Of a DNA stretch of 64,000 nucleotides, positions 35,448-43,663 are shown one piece after another (within the stretch, counting starts at the first letter, position 1; each line of letters begins with the position of its first letter). This DNA comes from Bdellovibrionaceae bacterium UBA6502 (GTDB lineage: Bacteria > Bdellovibrionota > Bdellovibrionia > Bdellovibrionales > UBA840), in assembly GCA_002436415.1 (NCBI GenBank), contig DJMA01000026.1:10786-74785 (forward strand), given 5' to 3'. A program made the translations under genes and the position numbers. The notes below the pieces were generated by a model that worked only from the letters and a program-made list of their open reading frames with translations, was not told where the DNA came from and made no database searches.

Positions 35448-35768
35448 TTTCCCCCCTTTGGTATAGTGAAATTATAGAGATTCGTTAGGAAAGGAAGTAC
35501 ATATGTTGCATCTAGCCCAGACCAAGGCCTAGTGCAATTGACCCAGAATTGGTAAAAACAGGTGTTTTCTTTGAGATTCTTGGCATCGGCCGGACTGTAA
35601 AGAGGCTCAGGTGCCATTTTTTGCCAAGTATATTGGTATAGTTTCAAAGCAGCAGCTCATTAACAGGCATTTCTTTTAGAAATTATCGATTGTGTTAAAA
35701 TACTGGAAAAGAGTAGTGATTCTTAGTAGATAAGGCTGAAACACTTTTTTGAAAGAGGATATTTCAAA
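35448..35768. other. Intergenic region between divergent genes
   Basis: Contains the start regions of the M28 peptidase (leftward) and of an exported protein (rightward). A 67-codon minus-strand frame exists (35444-35647) but shows no feature of a real protein. No strong palindrome is seen. Confidence 0.45.
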
Positions 35769-36590
35769 GTGATGATAAAAGTCCTTCCATTCATTTTATT
35801 TTTTTGTGTTGGCTTCGCCAATTCGATCACTTTTGCTGCAAGTCTATCTTGTAAGGCTTCAGCTACTCAGCACATTTTAAAAAACGAAAAAGGTCCATTC
35901 GAAAATCATTCTTTTAAAAACATTCAGTTTACATATTTGCGGTTTTTACAAAATACTTTGCGAAACGAGCAAACCTACAGACTCTTTGGCGCTAGTCAAA
36001 AGGAAGCTCTTGGAAAAGGGGATTTAGCTTTAATTCAAGATGCACTTTTTCAAGAAACAGGAAGTCCTTATACTTTGAGAGTCTTAAATGGCCAAGGTCG
36101 ATCAAAAATCATTGAAGTTAAAGATATAGTTCTAATCAGAGACGTGATTGAGTTACTACAAGCAGCGACAAAGGATAGCCCAAAGCCACACGAAAATTTT
36201 GAACTTGTTGCCTATGCAACGAACCAAGCAAAAGTTCGTTATTTTATTCGTCTGTCATCATTTCGGTATATAGACGATTTTGGTTTTCCACAAACCCAAG
36301 AAATTGCTCCCGTGTTGAAGATGGAAACTCGTGAATCTGAGACTTTGTATTATATGGGAACCTTAGGGAGAACCCATGGGCAGGGGCATGCTTTTCCATC
36401 GCAATCAGAGATCAAGAACCAACGAGACAATTACCGCGTAAAACAAAGATTTAGTATGATCATTTCTCCTGGCAAGGAGCGCTACAATTTATTCGATGCC
36501 AACACCCAACGATTGATCAATGACGAAATAATGGATCAAGGGATTGGTAGTCTGTGGGACCGAGCTGTTACGTATAGAATTCAGTTTTAA
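35769..36590 (+). CDS. Exported protein of unknown function
   Basis: A 273-residue product with a signal peptide (KVLPFILFFCVGFANSITFA). The mature end starts ASLSCKASATQHILK, a Cys-x-Ala-Ser-Ala motif very like CRASAS in the product at 5313. The body is mixed alpha/beta and contains only that cysteine after the signal. No family is recognised. It is a separate unit; the convergent radical SAM gene has its own terminator in the spacer. Confidence 0.7.
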   Translation: MMIKVLPFILFFCVGFANSITFAASLSCKASATQHILKNEKGPFENHSFKNIQFTYLRFLQNTLRNEQTYRLFGASQKEALGKGDLALIQDALFQETGSPYTLRVLNGQGRSKIIEVKDIVLIRDVIELLQAATKDSPKPHENFELVAYATNQAKVRYFIRLSSFRYIDDFGFPQTQEIAPVLKMETRESETLYYMGTLGRTHGQGHAFPSQSEIKNQRDNYRVKQRFSMIISPGKERYNLFDANTQRLINDEIMDQGIGSLWDRAVTYRIQF

Positions 36591-36724
36591 ATAATCTTAT
36601 TCGAAAATAAAACTAAGATTAAAAATTAGATTTTCGAACGAATCTCGTAGCATGCTGAGCGAATAATTCACCTTTTAATTTATAAAAATGATTCCCTGAA
36701 ATTAAATTTTAAAACGAAGGTTGT

Positions 36725-36765
36725 AAAAAAGCGCCACCCCAAATGGGGAAAGAATATTGGCGCTT
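36725..36765 (-). terminator. Rho-independent terminator of the radical SAM gene
   Basis: On the minus strand AAGCGCC pairs with GGCGCTT, and an inner CCCCATTTGGGG hairpin adds to the fold; a run of T residues follows. It closes the precursor/maturase operon. Confidence 0.88.
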
Positions 36766-36783
36766 CTAAGGACTAAATGTTTA

Positions 36784-38004
36784 CTAATGTTTTTTTATGG
36801 GTTTGCCAAACTTTTCGAAAACGATCTCAATTGGAACTTGCTTGTGTAGTTTACAGAAATTTGTTTCTGTTGAAGCAAAACTACCATTTTCGTGAATTTT
36901 ATTCGAAGGAGCTCCTCCTCCGCAAAGGTCGAAATATTGGCAATTTTTCTTACAGAGTTTGACACCTTTTCTAATGTCAGAAGTCATTCTTCTATAAACA
37001 TCTGTTTTTGTGCAATCTTCGAAGTTATCGTATAGAACATTTCCTAAAATATAATCATTAAACTCAGCATTTTTCTGTCCTAAAAGCTCAGGAGAGAAAG
37101 TTGAAAAGGAACCATTGTAGGCAACATTCAATATTTTAAAAGGCCAATTCTCTTGATTGTATGGGATAAACTTTGCTGCTCCAGGCTTCCAATGAACTAG
37201 AGCTTTCTTAACAGAATCTATCTCACGGCAATTTTTTTTATCTTTTTGAGATAGGTCGTAATAGGTAGAGAAAAAATCTTTTACTTGTTTAAAAGAAGAC
37301 TCTGAGTTTAAAGAAGAGACTTGATTAACTCCTTCTGACTCCTCAACATTAAAACAGGCTTGTTTCACATTTTTTGATTTCATGAAATCGTATAATAAGT
37401 TTGCTTTATCAATTGATTTGCTGGTTAAAACACTAATGATATGAAATTCTATTCCATTTTCCTCTAGTAACTTCATGCCTTTTTCGGCCTTTGCAAAAGT
37501 ACCTTTACCAGTCCGAGTTTTCCTGTTTATATCATTTAACTCTTCAGGGCCATCCACGCTAACGCCAACAGCAATGTTTTCTTTTTTTATAAAGTCACAC
37601 CAATCTTGATTGATTAAGGTTCCATTAGTTTGGAATGAAGTATTTATGCTGCCCTCAAAGACTTCATCCAATTCTTCGTGAATAATTTCGTAGGCTTTTT
37701 TGTACCAACTTAAACCGGCAACCATTGGTTCACCAGCATGCCAAACAATTGTTAGTGGAGTTTTTGCATTGAGGAGTTTACTTTGCTTAACTTTACGTAA
37801 AGTGGTCCTTAAAATTTCGTGAGGCATTTTAGATGTATTGGCTTTTGCTTCCTCAGTTAGATAGCAATAGTCGCACGCGAGATTACAGAATGGAGTAGGT
37901 TGCAATACCAAAAGGTCCAAAGGCCCAAGATGATTGTAGTTAAAAGGATCTAAACCTTTGAAAAGATGAAAAAAACGAGAAAATGCACCTTGGTCTCTTA
38001 ACAT
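36784..38004 (-). CDS. grrM: GrrM/OscB-like radical SAM/SPASM peptide maturase
   Basis: Radical SAM enzymes of this subgroup crosslink a Trp, Phe or Tyr ring to the beta-carbon of the residue two positions on, making a three-residue cyclophane in a peptide. The 4Fe-4S motif CNLACDYCY gives Cys40, Cys44 and Cys47, preceded by LLVLQPTP as in GrrM/OscB proteins; TIVWHAGEPMVAG is the next family segment, and VSVDGPEELND a later one. The C-terminal SPASM part contains CKKNCQYFDLCGGG and NFCKLH, binding extra clusters. The start is ATG 38004 behind CGCGGAGC. It follows the precursor gene by 75 bases with a terminator in between, so it is probably made at lower level than its substrate. An arylsulfatase-maturase role fits less well. 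Confidence 0.88.
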   Translation of the reverse strand: MLRDQGAFSRFFHLFKGLDPFNYNHLGPLDLLVLQPTPFCNLACDYCYLTEEAKANTSKMPHEILRTTLRKVKQSKLLNAKTPLTIVWHAGEPMVAGLSWYKKAYEIIHEELDEVFEGSINTSFQTNGTLINQDWCDFIKKENIAVGVSVDGPEELNDINRKTRTGKGTFAKAEKGMKLLEENGIEFHIISVLTSKSIDKANLLYDFMKSKNVKQACFNVEESEGVNQVSSLNSESSFKQVKDFFSTYYDLSQKDKKNCREIDSVKKALVHWKPGAAKFIPYNQENWPFKILNVAYNGSFSTFSPELLGQKNAEFNDYILGNVLYDNFEDCTKTDVYRRMTSDIRKGVKLCKKNCQYFDLCGGGAPSNKIHENGSFASTETNFCKLHKQVPIEIVFEKFGKPIKKH

Positions 38005-38033
38005 TTTAATTGCTCCGCGTTAAATAAAGAGTG

Positions 38034-38057
38034 AAAAAAAAGGCCCTTAGGGCCTTT
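38034..38057 (-). terminator. Intra-operon terminator/attenuator between precursor and maturase genes
   Basis: AAAGGCCC-TAA-GGGCCTTT followed by T residues on the minus strand lies directly after the precursor stop codon. Partial read-through would give much precursor and little enzyme, a common design in peptide-modification operons. Confidence 0.85.
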
Positions 38058-38079
38058 GGTAATAATAAGGAGAATAGAC

Positions 38080-38403
38080 TTAGTAGTTACCCCACTGATT
38101 TCCCCATTGGTTTGCCCAATGATTTCCCCAGTCGCTCCAATCATTCCAGTCGTTCCAGTCGTTCCAATCATTCCAGTCAGCCCAGTTCGCCCAATCGGCC
38201 CATCTGTTAGCCCAGTTTACCCATTGTGCGATTTCTGAAGGTTTGCCAGAAAGATTTGCTTGCAACATATCAAAATCTTGCTGGTCTTCCATGGTGTTCT
38301 GCAAGTCTTTGATTTCAGTAGAAATCGAAGCAGTAGCAGAATTTGATGAAAGGATTAATAAAAGACCAGCGATCGCTGAAAAAAGTTTACCTAAAAACTT
38401 CAT
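38080..38403 (-). CDS. grrA: Exported RiPP precursor with 14 Trp-x-(Asn/Asp) triplets
   Basis: A 107-residue precursor, GrrA-like in plan. Residues 1-26 form a Sec signal (KFLGKLFSAIAGLLLILSS... ATA), a leader follows (about 27-60, acidic: DLQNTMEDQQDFDMLQANL), and residues 61-107 are the core. The core consists almost only of W-x-N or W-x-D triplets: WVN, WAN, WAD, WAN, WAD, WND four times, WSD, WGN, WAN, WGN, WGN, ending in Tyr, with single R, H, Q, Q spacers. Each is the sequence needed for a three-residue cyclophane. Start ATG 38403 has AAGGAG ahead. It is the first gene of the operon with the maturase. Export after modification is inferred from the signal. Confidence 0.88.
   Translation of the reverse strand: MKFLGKLFSAIAGLLLILSSNSATASISTEIKDLQNTMEDQQDFDMLQANLSGKPSEIAQWVNWANRWADWANWADWNDWNDWNDWNDWSDWGNHWANQWGNQWGNY
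38083..38223 (-). repeat. Trinucleotide-codon repeat of Trp-x-Asn/Asp core
   Basis: The 141-base core coding region consists of near-tandem 9-base units (TGG-x-AAY/GAY). The four central WND units are the most uniform; end units diverged more. Such arrays expand or shrink by slippage, so core length could vary between strains. Confidence 0.8.
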
Positions 38404-38569
38404 AGTAGTGCTCCTTATATTTTTTGATTCCGGTAGATCTTTACCAACTTTTTAAGTTTAGGATAAACTCTTTTTAGTTAAGTGAAGTTTTTATATTTAA
38501 CCTTGGAATTAATATATTCAAAAAGCTGCGACATATTTTTTGGGTTTGTTTTAAGTTAGTTTCAATCCA

Positions 38570-39343
38570 ATGAAAAAAGTCATCATAATGTTAGCGGTAC
38601 TATCAACAGCACTCTATTTAGCTTGGGAAAATCCTGAATCTCAAGTGAGTGTGGTGGATAAAACTAAGAGCAAAGCCATAGAGAATGATTTGCATTCAAA
38701 GAGAATGGTTAAGCCACAAGCAATAGACTTGAATTTAAATGAGCTAAAACCAAAAAAAAAATCAGATTCAGTTTCTTCCCTAGATAAAAACACAGATTTG
38801 CAAGAGAGCTCCGATGCAAGGCTGTCTAATCTAGAAAGTTTTGAAGAAGAATCTGCAACTATGCAGAATTCTGTAGGTTTATCAGAAAGAGGTGTTACTT
38901 TGGGAAGTGAGAAATATGATGGTTTAAGAGATTTTTTTCAAAATACGACAAGACTACTACAAAATAGTCGTAATGTTTCTTTTCTGGAAATCCCATCCTC
39001 GTTCAAAATCTTTGGAAAATATGAAGGAGAATGGGTATCTCCAGGAAAAACTGATCCTATAAAAATAAGTTTAATTATAGCCCCCTCGGAATCGAAAGAT
39101 GAGAACGTTATAGATTACTACATTGAAGGTTCGAATGATGATGGGGATCTATTGTTCAAGTCCAGAAACTCTAGCCTCAACAAAGTATTTGTTAACGAAC
39201 GCGATAAAAAAATAGACTATATTTTCCATTTCAGTAAAAAACTTTATTTTCATACCCAAAAAATTACTGAAATTGGTATATCGGGCACGGTATATGACGC
39301 GGAGAATTTTGTTGGCTTCTTTCATGTGGATAAAAAGAAATAG
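38570..39343 (+). CDS. Membrane-anchored or exported protein of unknown function, divergent from the RiPP operon
   Basis: The 257-residue product has an N-terminal hydrophobic segment (VIIMLAVLSTALYLAWE), then a long Ser/Lys/Glu-rich linker to about residue 100, and a C-terminal beta-rich domain starting FKIFGKYEGEWVSPG. The last domain has a lipocalin-like G-x-W start but no further proof. The gene is divergent from the precursor across about 165 bases, so it could share regulation and be the target, transporter partner or protection factor of the peptide; equally it could be unrelated. Confidence 0.6.
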   Translation: MKKVIIMLAVLSTALYLAWENPESQVSVVDKTKSKAIENDLHSKRMVKPQAIDLNLNELKPKKKSDSVSSLDKNTDLQESSDARLSNLESFEEESATMQNSVGLSERGVTLGSEKYDGLRDFFQNTTRLLQNSRNVSFLEIPSSFKIFGKYEGEWVSPGKTDPIKISLIIAPSESKDENVIDYYIEGSNDDGDLLFKSRNSSLNKVFVNERDKKIDYIFHFSKKLYFHTQKITEIGISGTVYDAENFVGFFHVDKKK

Positions 39344-39682
39344 TTGGAGAGCAGGGATATCTCTCTTCGTAAGCTAAGGCTTAGTTGACCAGGTTTTGTG
39401 TGTAAGCTCCTGTTTTAATTAGATATCCTAGTTCCTATTTCTCATGTGGCGCAAAGCGTTAGGCGTAAGTGGTAATACTTTCTTTTTTCTAAACTTTGAT
39501 TAGAGCATAAAGATCGACAGCAAATCATAAAAATGTTAAACCATTCCAATCATATAGGCGGATTTTTTAAGCTGAAAAAAACATTGCTGTGAAGCTGAGT
39601 TTTTGTTTTTTAAATTGGTAAATGTAATTGCCAAGAGATTCGTCCTGAATTTTTGAAGTTACTAAAAACAGAGTTGAGAAAT
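39344..39682. other. Intergenic region before the lipA operon
   Basis: AT-rich stretch with no gene. No clear promoter boxes or strong hairpins are visible; the lipA start lies at its end. Confidence 0.4.
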
Positions 39683-40672
39683 ATGGCAAGTGAACCAATT
39701 ACACCGAGCAAGAATTATCCAAACCCACCAATGGTTGATGGCGAGTTTGTTGAGAAAAAACCCAATTGGCTAAAAATGAAACTGCCCAGTGGGGAAAGAG
39801 TTACGAATCTTCGTTCGATGATGAAAGAGCTAAATCTTGCGACGGTTTGCCAAGAGGCCAAATGTCCTAATCTAGGAGAGTGTTGGTCCGGTGGAACAGC
39901 AACGGTTATGATCATGGGTGACACTTGCACTCGAGGCTGTCGTTTTTGTAACGTAAAGACAGCCAATCCTAGAAACCAACTTCCACTAGATAAAGACGAA
40001 CCTTACAAAGTTGGATTTGCAACAGCGCAAATGGATATTGATTATGTCGTAGTGACTTCTGTGGATCGTGATGACCTTGAAGATTACGGTGCTAGTCATT
40101 TTGCGAAAACCGTTCGAGTGATGAAAGAAAATAACCCTAAACTTTTGGTAGAAGTTTTGACTCCTGATTTTAACGGAGACGAAACTCACATTCGCACCAT
40201 GGTAGAAGGTGGCCCAGATGTATTTGCGCAAAACGTGGAGACGGTAGAACGACTAACTAGATATGTTCGTGATCCTCGTGCTGGATACTGGAAAACTTTA
40301 AACGTACTTAAAAAAGTAAAAGAAATTAATCCCAATATGTATACCAAAACTTCTCTAATGCTTGGTCTTGGGGAAACAGACGAAGAAGTACTTGCTTGTA
40401 TGCAAGACCTTCGCAGCGTTGCTTGTGATGTTATTACTTTTGGTCAATACCTACAGCCAACGCAAAAGCATTTAAAAGTGGTAGAATATGTGCGCCCAGA
40501 AAAATTTGATTACTGGCGCGACAAAGCTCTAGAGATGGGCTTTTTATATTGTGCAAGCGGTCCCATGGTAAGAAGCTCTTACCGTGCCGGTGAATTTTTT
40601 ATGACAGGAATGATTGAACGACAAAGAAGAGGCGAAGGCGATGGTCCAAGTCCTCTTCCTGCGAACGTATAA
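39683..40672 (+). CDS. lipA: Lipoyl synthase
   Basis: LipA inserts two sulphurs into octanoyl groups on E2 proteins. The auxiliary cluster ligands are Cys56, Cys61 and Cys67 in CQEAKCPNLGEC, and the radical SAM cluster ligands Cys82, Cys86 and Cys89 in CTRGCRFCNV. GPMVRSSYRAGEF near the end is the family's C-terminal serine/arginine region. ATG 39683 (MASEPITPS) is chosen; a TTG 30 bases earlier is less likely. It heads the operon lipA-E2-E3 and provides the cofactor of the E2 encoded next. Confidence 0.97.
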   Translation: MASEPITPSKNYPNPPMVDGEFVEKKPNWLKMKLPSGERVTNLRSMMKELNLATVCQEAKCPNLGECWSGGTATVMIMGDTCTRGCRFCNVKTANPRNQLPLDKDEPYKVGFATAQMDIDYVVVTSVDRDDLEDYGASHFAKTVRVMKENNPKLLVEVLTPDFNGDETHIRTMVEGGPDVFAQNVETVERLTRYVRDPRAGYWKTLNVLKKVKEINPNMYTKTSLMLGLGETDEEVLACMQDLRSVACDVITFGQYLQPTQKHLKVVEYVRPEKFDYWRDKALEMGFLYCASGPMVRSSYRAGEFFMTGMIERQRRGEGDGPSPLPANV

Positions 40673-40684
40673 GGAGAAAACAAC

Positions 40685-41971
40685 ATGGCAGATGTGGAAA
40701 TTAAACTTCCAGAATTAGGTGAAGGTGTTACAGAAGGGGAACTTGTTTCCTGGCTAGTAAGCGTTGGTGACAAAGTAGAGGTAGACCAACCCCTTGCTGA
40801 AATGATGACAGACAAAGCGACTGTGGAAGTTCCTAGTTCGAAAGCTGGTGTAGTTAAAGAATTAAAAGCAGAAGAAGGGGACGTTGTTCCTGTGGAGCAA
40901 GTTCTTTTGGTTTTAGAAGAGTCTGCTGGTAGCAGTGCTCCGAAAAAAGAAGAGCCAAAAGCGGAAGCTAAGCAAGAGGCTCCAAAGGCAGCAGCACAAG
41001 CGGCTCCGGCACAAGTTTCTGCAAGTGCAGAGGTAAATCCTCCAGTAGCAGAAAGCCATGTTTTGGCAACTCCATCTACTCGTAGATTGGCTCGTGAAAT
41101 GAATGTAGACATTAACCAAGTAAACGGTTCTGGTCTTGCCGGTCGTGTTACTCGTGACGATGTAATGGGGCAAGGTGGTGGAGCACAAGCTACACCTAGT
41201 AAGATTGAGGCAGTGGCTCCAAAAGCGAATATTCCTAAACCTGCTTTTAAGAGTCAGCAAGGGGAGCTTGAGAATCGCGTAGCTCTTCGTGGTATTCGTC
41301 GTAAGATTGCTGAAAACATGCAGCTATACAAACAGATCATCCCACACTTTAGCTTGATGGATGAGGTGAATATCACTCGTCTTTACAAAATGCGTGGTGA
41401 CTTAAAAGCGGAGGCTGAAAAACGTGGCGTAAAAATCACCTACCTTCCTTTCGTAATGAAATCGATCATTGCTACTTGTCGTGATGGTTTTGAAATGATG
41501 AACGCTAGCATTGATGATGCTGCTGGTGAAATCGTTTACAAAAACTATTTCAATATTGGTTTTGCCGCGGATACTCCTAACGGTTTAGTGGTTCCAGTAA
41601 TTAAAAATGCAGACCAAAAATCCATTTGGGAAATCAGTGCTGAAATCACTGAGCTTGCTACAAAAGCTCGTGCTGGAAAACTTGCTCTTGAGGATATGCA
41701 AGGTGCTACTATCACGATCACAAATATCGGTAGTGTTGGTGGAACTTACGCAACTCCGATCATCAACCACCCAGAAGTGGCGATCATTGGTATGTACAAA
41801 ATGACTGACAAACCAATTTTAAAAGAAGGTAAGTGGAGAGCAATTAAGTCTATGAACTTTAGCTGTACTGCGGATCACCGTTTGATTGATGGTGCGGTAG
41901 CTGCAAGGTTCTTAACTTCCATGTTACATCGTTTAGAAAACCCAGCTCGTTTGATGCTGGATATGTACTAA
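40685..41971 (+). CDS. Dihydrolipoamide acyltransferase, E2 of a 2-oxoacid dehydrogenase
   Basis: Three domains are visible: a lipoyl domain (residues 1-78; the lipoylated Lys44 is in MMTDKATVEVP), an alanine/lysine-rich linker, a peripheral subunit-binding domain (about 123-165; ATPSTRRLAREMNVDINQV), and the acyltransferase domain ending with the catalytic His398 and Asp402 in CTADHRLIDGAVAARF. The lipoyl sequence DKATVEVPS is like that in branched-chain or pyruvate complexes. E1 is not in the window. GGAG precedes ATG 40685, 12 bases after lipA. Confidence 0.95.
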   Translation: MADVEIKLPELGEGVTEGELVSWLVSVGDKVEVDQPLAEMMTDKATVEVPSSKAGVVKELKAEEGDVVPVEQVLLVLEESAGSSAPKKEEPKAEAKQEAPKAAAQAAPAQVSASAEVNPPVAESHVLATPSTRRLAREMNVDINQVNGSGLAGRVTRDDVMGQGGGAQATPSKIEAVAPKANIPKPAFKSQQGELENRVALRGIRRKIAENMQLYKQIIPHFSLMDEVNITRLYKMRGDLKAEAEKRGVKITYLPFVMKSIIATCRDGFEMMNASIDDAAGEIVYKNYFNIGFAADTPNGLVVPVIKNADQKSIWEISAEITELATKARAGKLALEDMQGATITITNIGSVGGTYATPIINHPEVAIIGMYKMTDKPILKEGKWRAIKSMNFSCTADHRLIDGAVAARFLTSMLHRLENPARLMLDMY

Positions 41972-41986
41972 GAAAGGAGTGGCAAG

Positions 41987-43393
41987 ATGGCTAAAAATTT
42001 TGATGTAGTTGTTATTGGTGCTGGTCCTGGTGGTTATGTTGCTGCCATTCGTAGTGCGCAGTTAGGTTTAAAAACAGCTGTGATCGAAAGAGAATTTTGG
42101 GGTGGAGTTTGCTTAAATGTAGGCTGTATCCCATCAAAGGCTTTGATCAAAGCTTCTAGTTATTTTAAAAAAGCACAAGACTTCTTTCCTGAAATGGGGA
42201 TTGAAGTGAAAGACCCAAAGATTAACCACAAGAAATTGCAAGACTACAAACAAGGGGTTTGTGATCGTATGTCAGGTGGTGTGGCTCAACTTTTAAAAGG
42301 AAACAAAGTAGAGCAAATCATGGGTGAGGCAAACTTCGTTTCAAAAAACGAAATCGAAGTTAGCTCAAAATCTGGTAAAGAAAAAATCACAGCAAAAAAC
42401 TTTATCATTGCAACAGGTTCTCGTCCTATTGAGATTCCAGGTTTTTCATTTGATGAAAAAGGCATTATGTCTTCAACTGGTGCACTAGCCATAGATAAGG
42501 CGGTTAAAAGTGTGGCAGTCATTGGCGGTGGTTATATCGGTTTAGAGATCGGTACTTATCTTGCCAAAATTGGAACAGAAGTTACTGTAATCGAAGCTGC
42601 TGATGGTCTTTTAAAAGGCGTTGTAGATAAGGACTGTGTACAAGTTGTAAGTCGTAAGCTTAAAAAATTAGGCGTAAAAGTGATTACGAAGGCTTTTGCA
42701 AAGTCTCAAAAGAAAACTTCTAAGGGCTATGAATTAACTTACGAAGTAGACGGAAAAGCATCCACTATCGAAGTAGAAAAGATTTTGGTAACGGTTGGCC
42801 GTAAACCTAATTCGGATCAGCTAAATTTAAAAGGCATTGGTATCGAGCTAGATAAGCAAGGCTGTATTAAAGTGAACCCGCAAATGAAAACAAACATCGA
42901 AGGCATTTATGCTATCGGCGACATCGCTGGCCAGCCAATGTTGGCTCATAAAGCGAGTCATGAAGGCGTTTTAGCGGCTGAGGTAATTGCAGGTCAAAAT
43001 CGCGTTTACGACGCTAAAACTGTGCCTGCTGTGATCTTTGTGGATCCTGAGGTTGCCAGCGTTGGCCTTACAGAAGAAGAATGTAAAGCCCAAGGTATCG
43101 AAGTAAAAGTGGGTAAATTCCCATTTGGTGCCAACGGTAAAGCGGTATCCATCGGTGAGACGGACGGCTTTGTGAAGATTATTGCGGATAAAAAAGACCA
43201 TATCGTAAAAGGTGTTCACATCTGTGGTCCAGAAGCTAGTAATTTAATTAGTGAAGCTGCCTTGGCCATCGAAATGGGTGCCCGTCTAGAAGACATTGCT
43301 CTAACGATTCATCCTCATCCTACATTAGGCGAGACAATGATGGAGGCGGCAGAAGCTACTCTAGGGCATGCGATTCACATTATTCAAAAATAA
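41987..43393 (+). CDS. lpdA: Dihydrolipoamide dehydrogenase (E3)
   Basis: The flavoprotein reoxidises dihydrolipoamide of the E2 using NAD. Visible are the FAD motif VVVIGAGPGGYVAAIRSAQLG, the redox disulphide Cys42/Cys47 in GGVCLNVGCIPSKALI, the NAD motif VAVIGGGYIGLEIG and the C-terminal catalytic His444/Glu449 in HPHPTLGETMMEA. AAAGGAGTGG precedes ATG 41987, 15 bases after E2. It ends the operon, followed by a terminator. Confidence 0.97.
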   Translation: MAKNFDVVVIGAGPGGYVAAIRSAQLGLKTAVIEREFWGGVCLNVGCIPSKALIKASSYFKKAQDFFPEMGIEVKDPKINHKKLQDYKQGVCDRMSGGVAQLLKGNKVEQIMGEANFVSKNEIEVSSKSGKEKITAKNFIIATGSRPIEIPGFSFDEKGIMSSTGALAIDKAVKSVAVIGGGYIGLEIGTYLAKIGTEVTVIEAADGLLKGVVDKDCVQVVSRKLKKLGVKVITKAFAKSQKKTSKGYELTYEVDGKASTIEVEKILVTVGRKPNSDQLNLKGIGIELDKQGCIKVNPQMKTNIEGIYAIGDIAGQPMLAHKASHEGVLAAEVIAGQNRVYDAKTVPAVIFVDPEVASVGLTEEECKAQGIEVKVGKFPFGANGKAVSIGETDGFVKIIADKKDHIVKGVHICGPEASNLISEAALAIEMGARLEDIALTIHPHPTLGETMMEAAEATLGHAIHIIQK

Positions 43394-43421
43394 AATTTTT
43401 AAAAAATCTATAAATAAAACT

Positions 43422-43452
43422 AAACCCTGAATGAATAATTCAGGGTTTTTTA
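43422..43452 (+). terminator. Rho-independent terminator of the lipA-E2-E3 operon
   Basis: ACCCTGAAT and ATTCAGGGT pair across a five-base loop, followed by six T residues. Confidence 0.93.
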
Positions 43453-43663
43453 TTGGGATTTTATTGTCTGCTTAGTGAGCATTACGAGTTCAGCTTGTTG
43501 CATTAATTTAAAGAATTTTAATCAATATTTAAGCGACCCGCTTTTACTCGAAAAACCTGCCTATGAAAGCCTCAAACAGAGTGTTTTCGCTTTTCTAAAG
43601 CTTGACTGAAATTCCTCAGAGGTAGAAGCTTTCCACTTTGAAAAAGATCAGCTTTGGACACCT

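Noticed and set aside
35444..35647. 67-codon minus-strand frame overlapping the M28 peptidase start
   Set aside because: It has an ATGA-type overlap with the peptidase but no motif, signal or protein-like composition; it more likely lies in the leader region.
36784..38004. Anaerobic sulfatase maturase
   Set aside because: The radical SAM enzyme resembles these, but the adjacent Trp-repeat precursor and the QPTP...WHAGEP pattern fit a GrrM-type peptide maturase, and the only sulfatase-like protein here lacks the required motif.
38056..38238. Pro/Val/Ile-rich 60-codon plus-strand frame
   Set aside because: It is the antisense of the Trp-x-Asn/Asp repeats, which read as proline- and isoleucine-rich on the other strand; it also covers the terminator.
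40579..41112. 177-codon minus-strand frame, Ser/Thr-rich
   Set aside because: Antisense shadow of the E2 lipoyl domain and linker; the plus-strand gene is certain.
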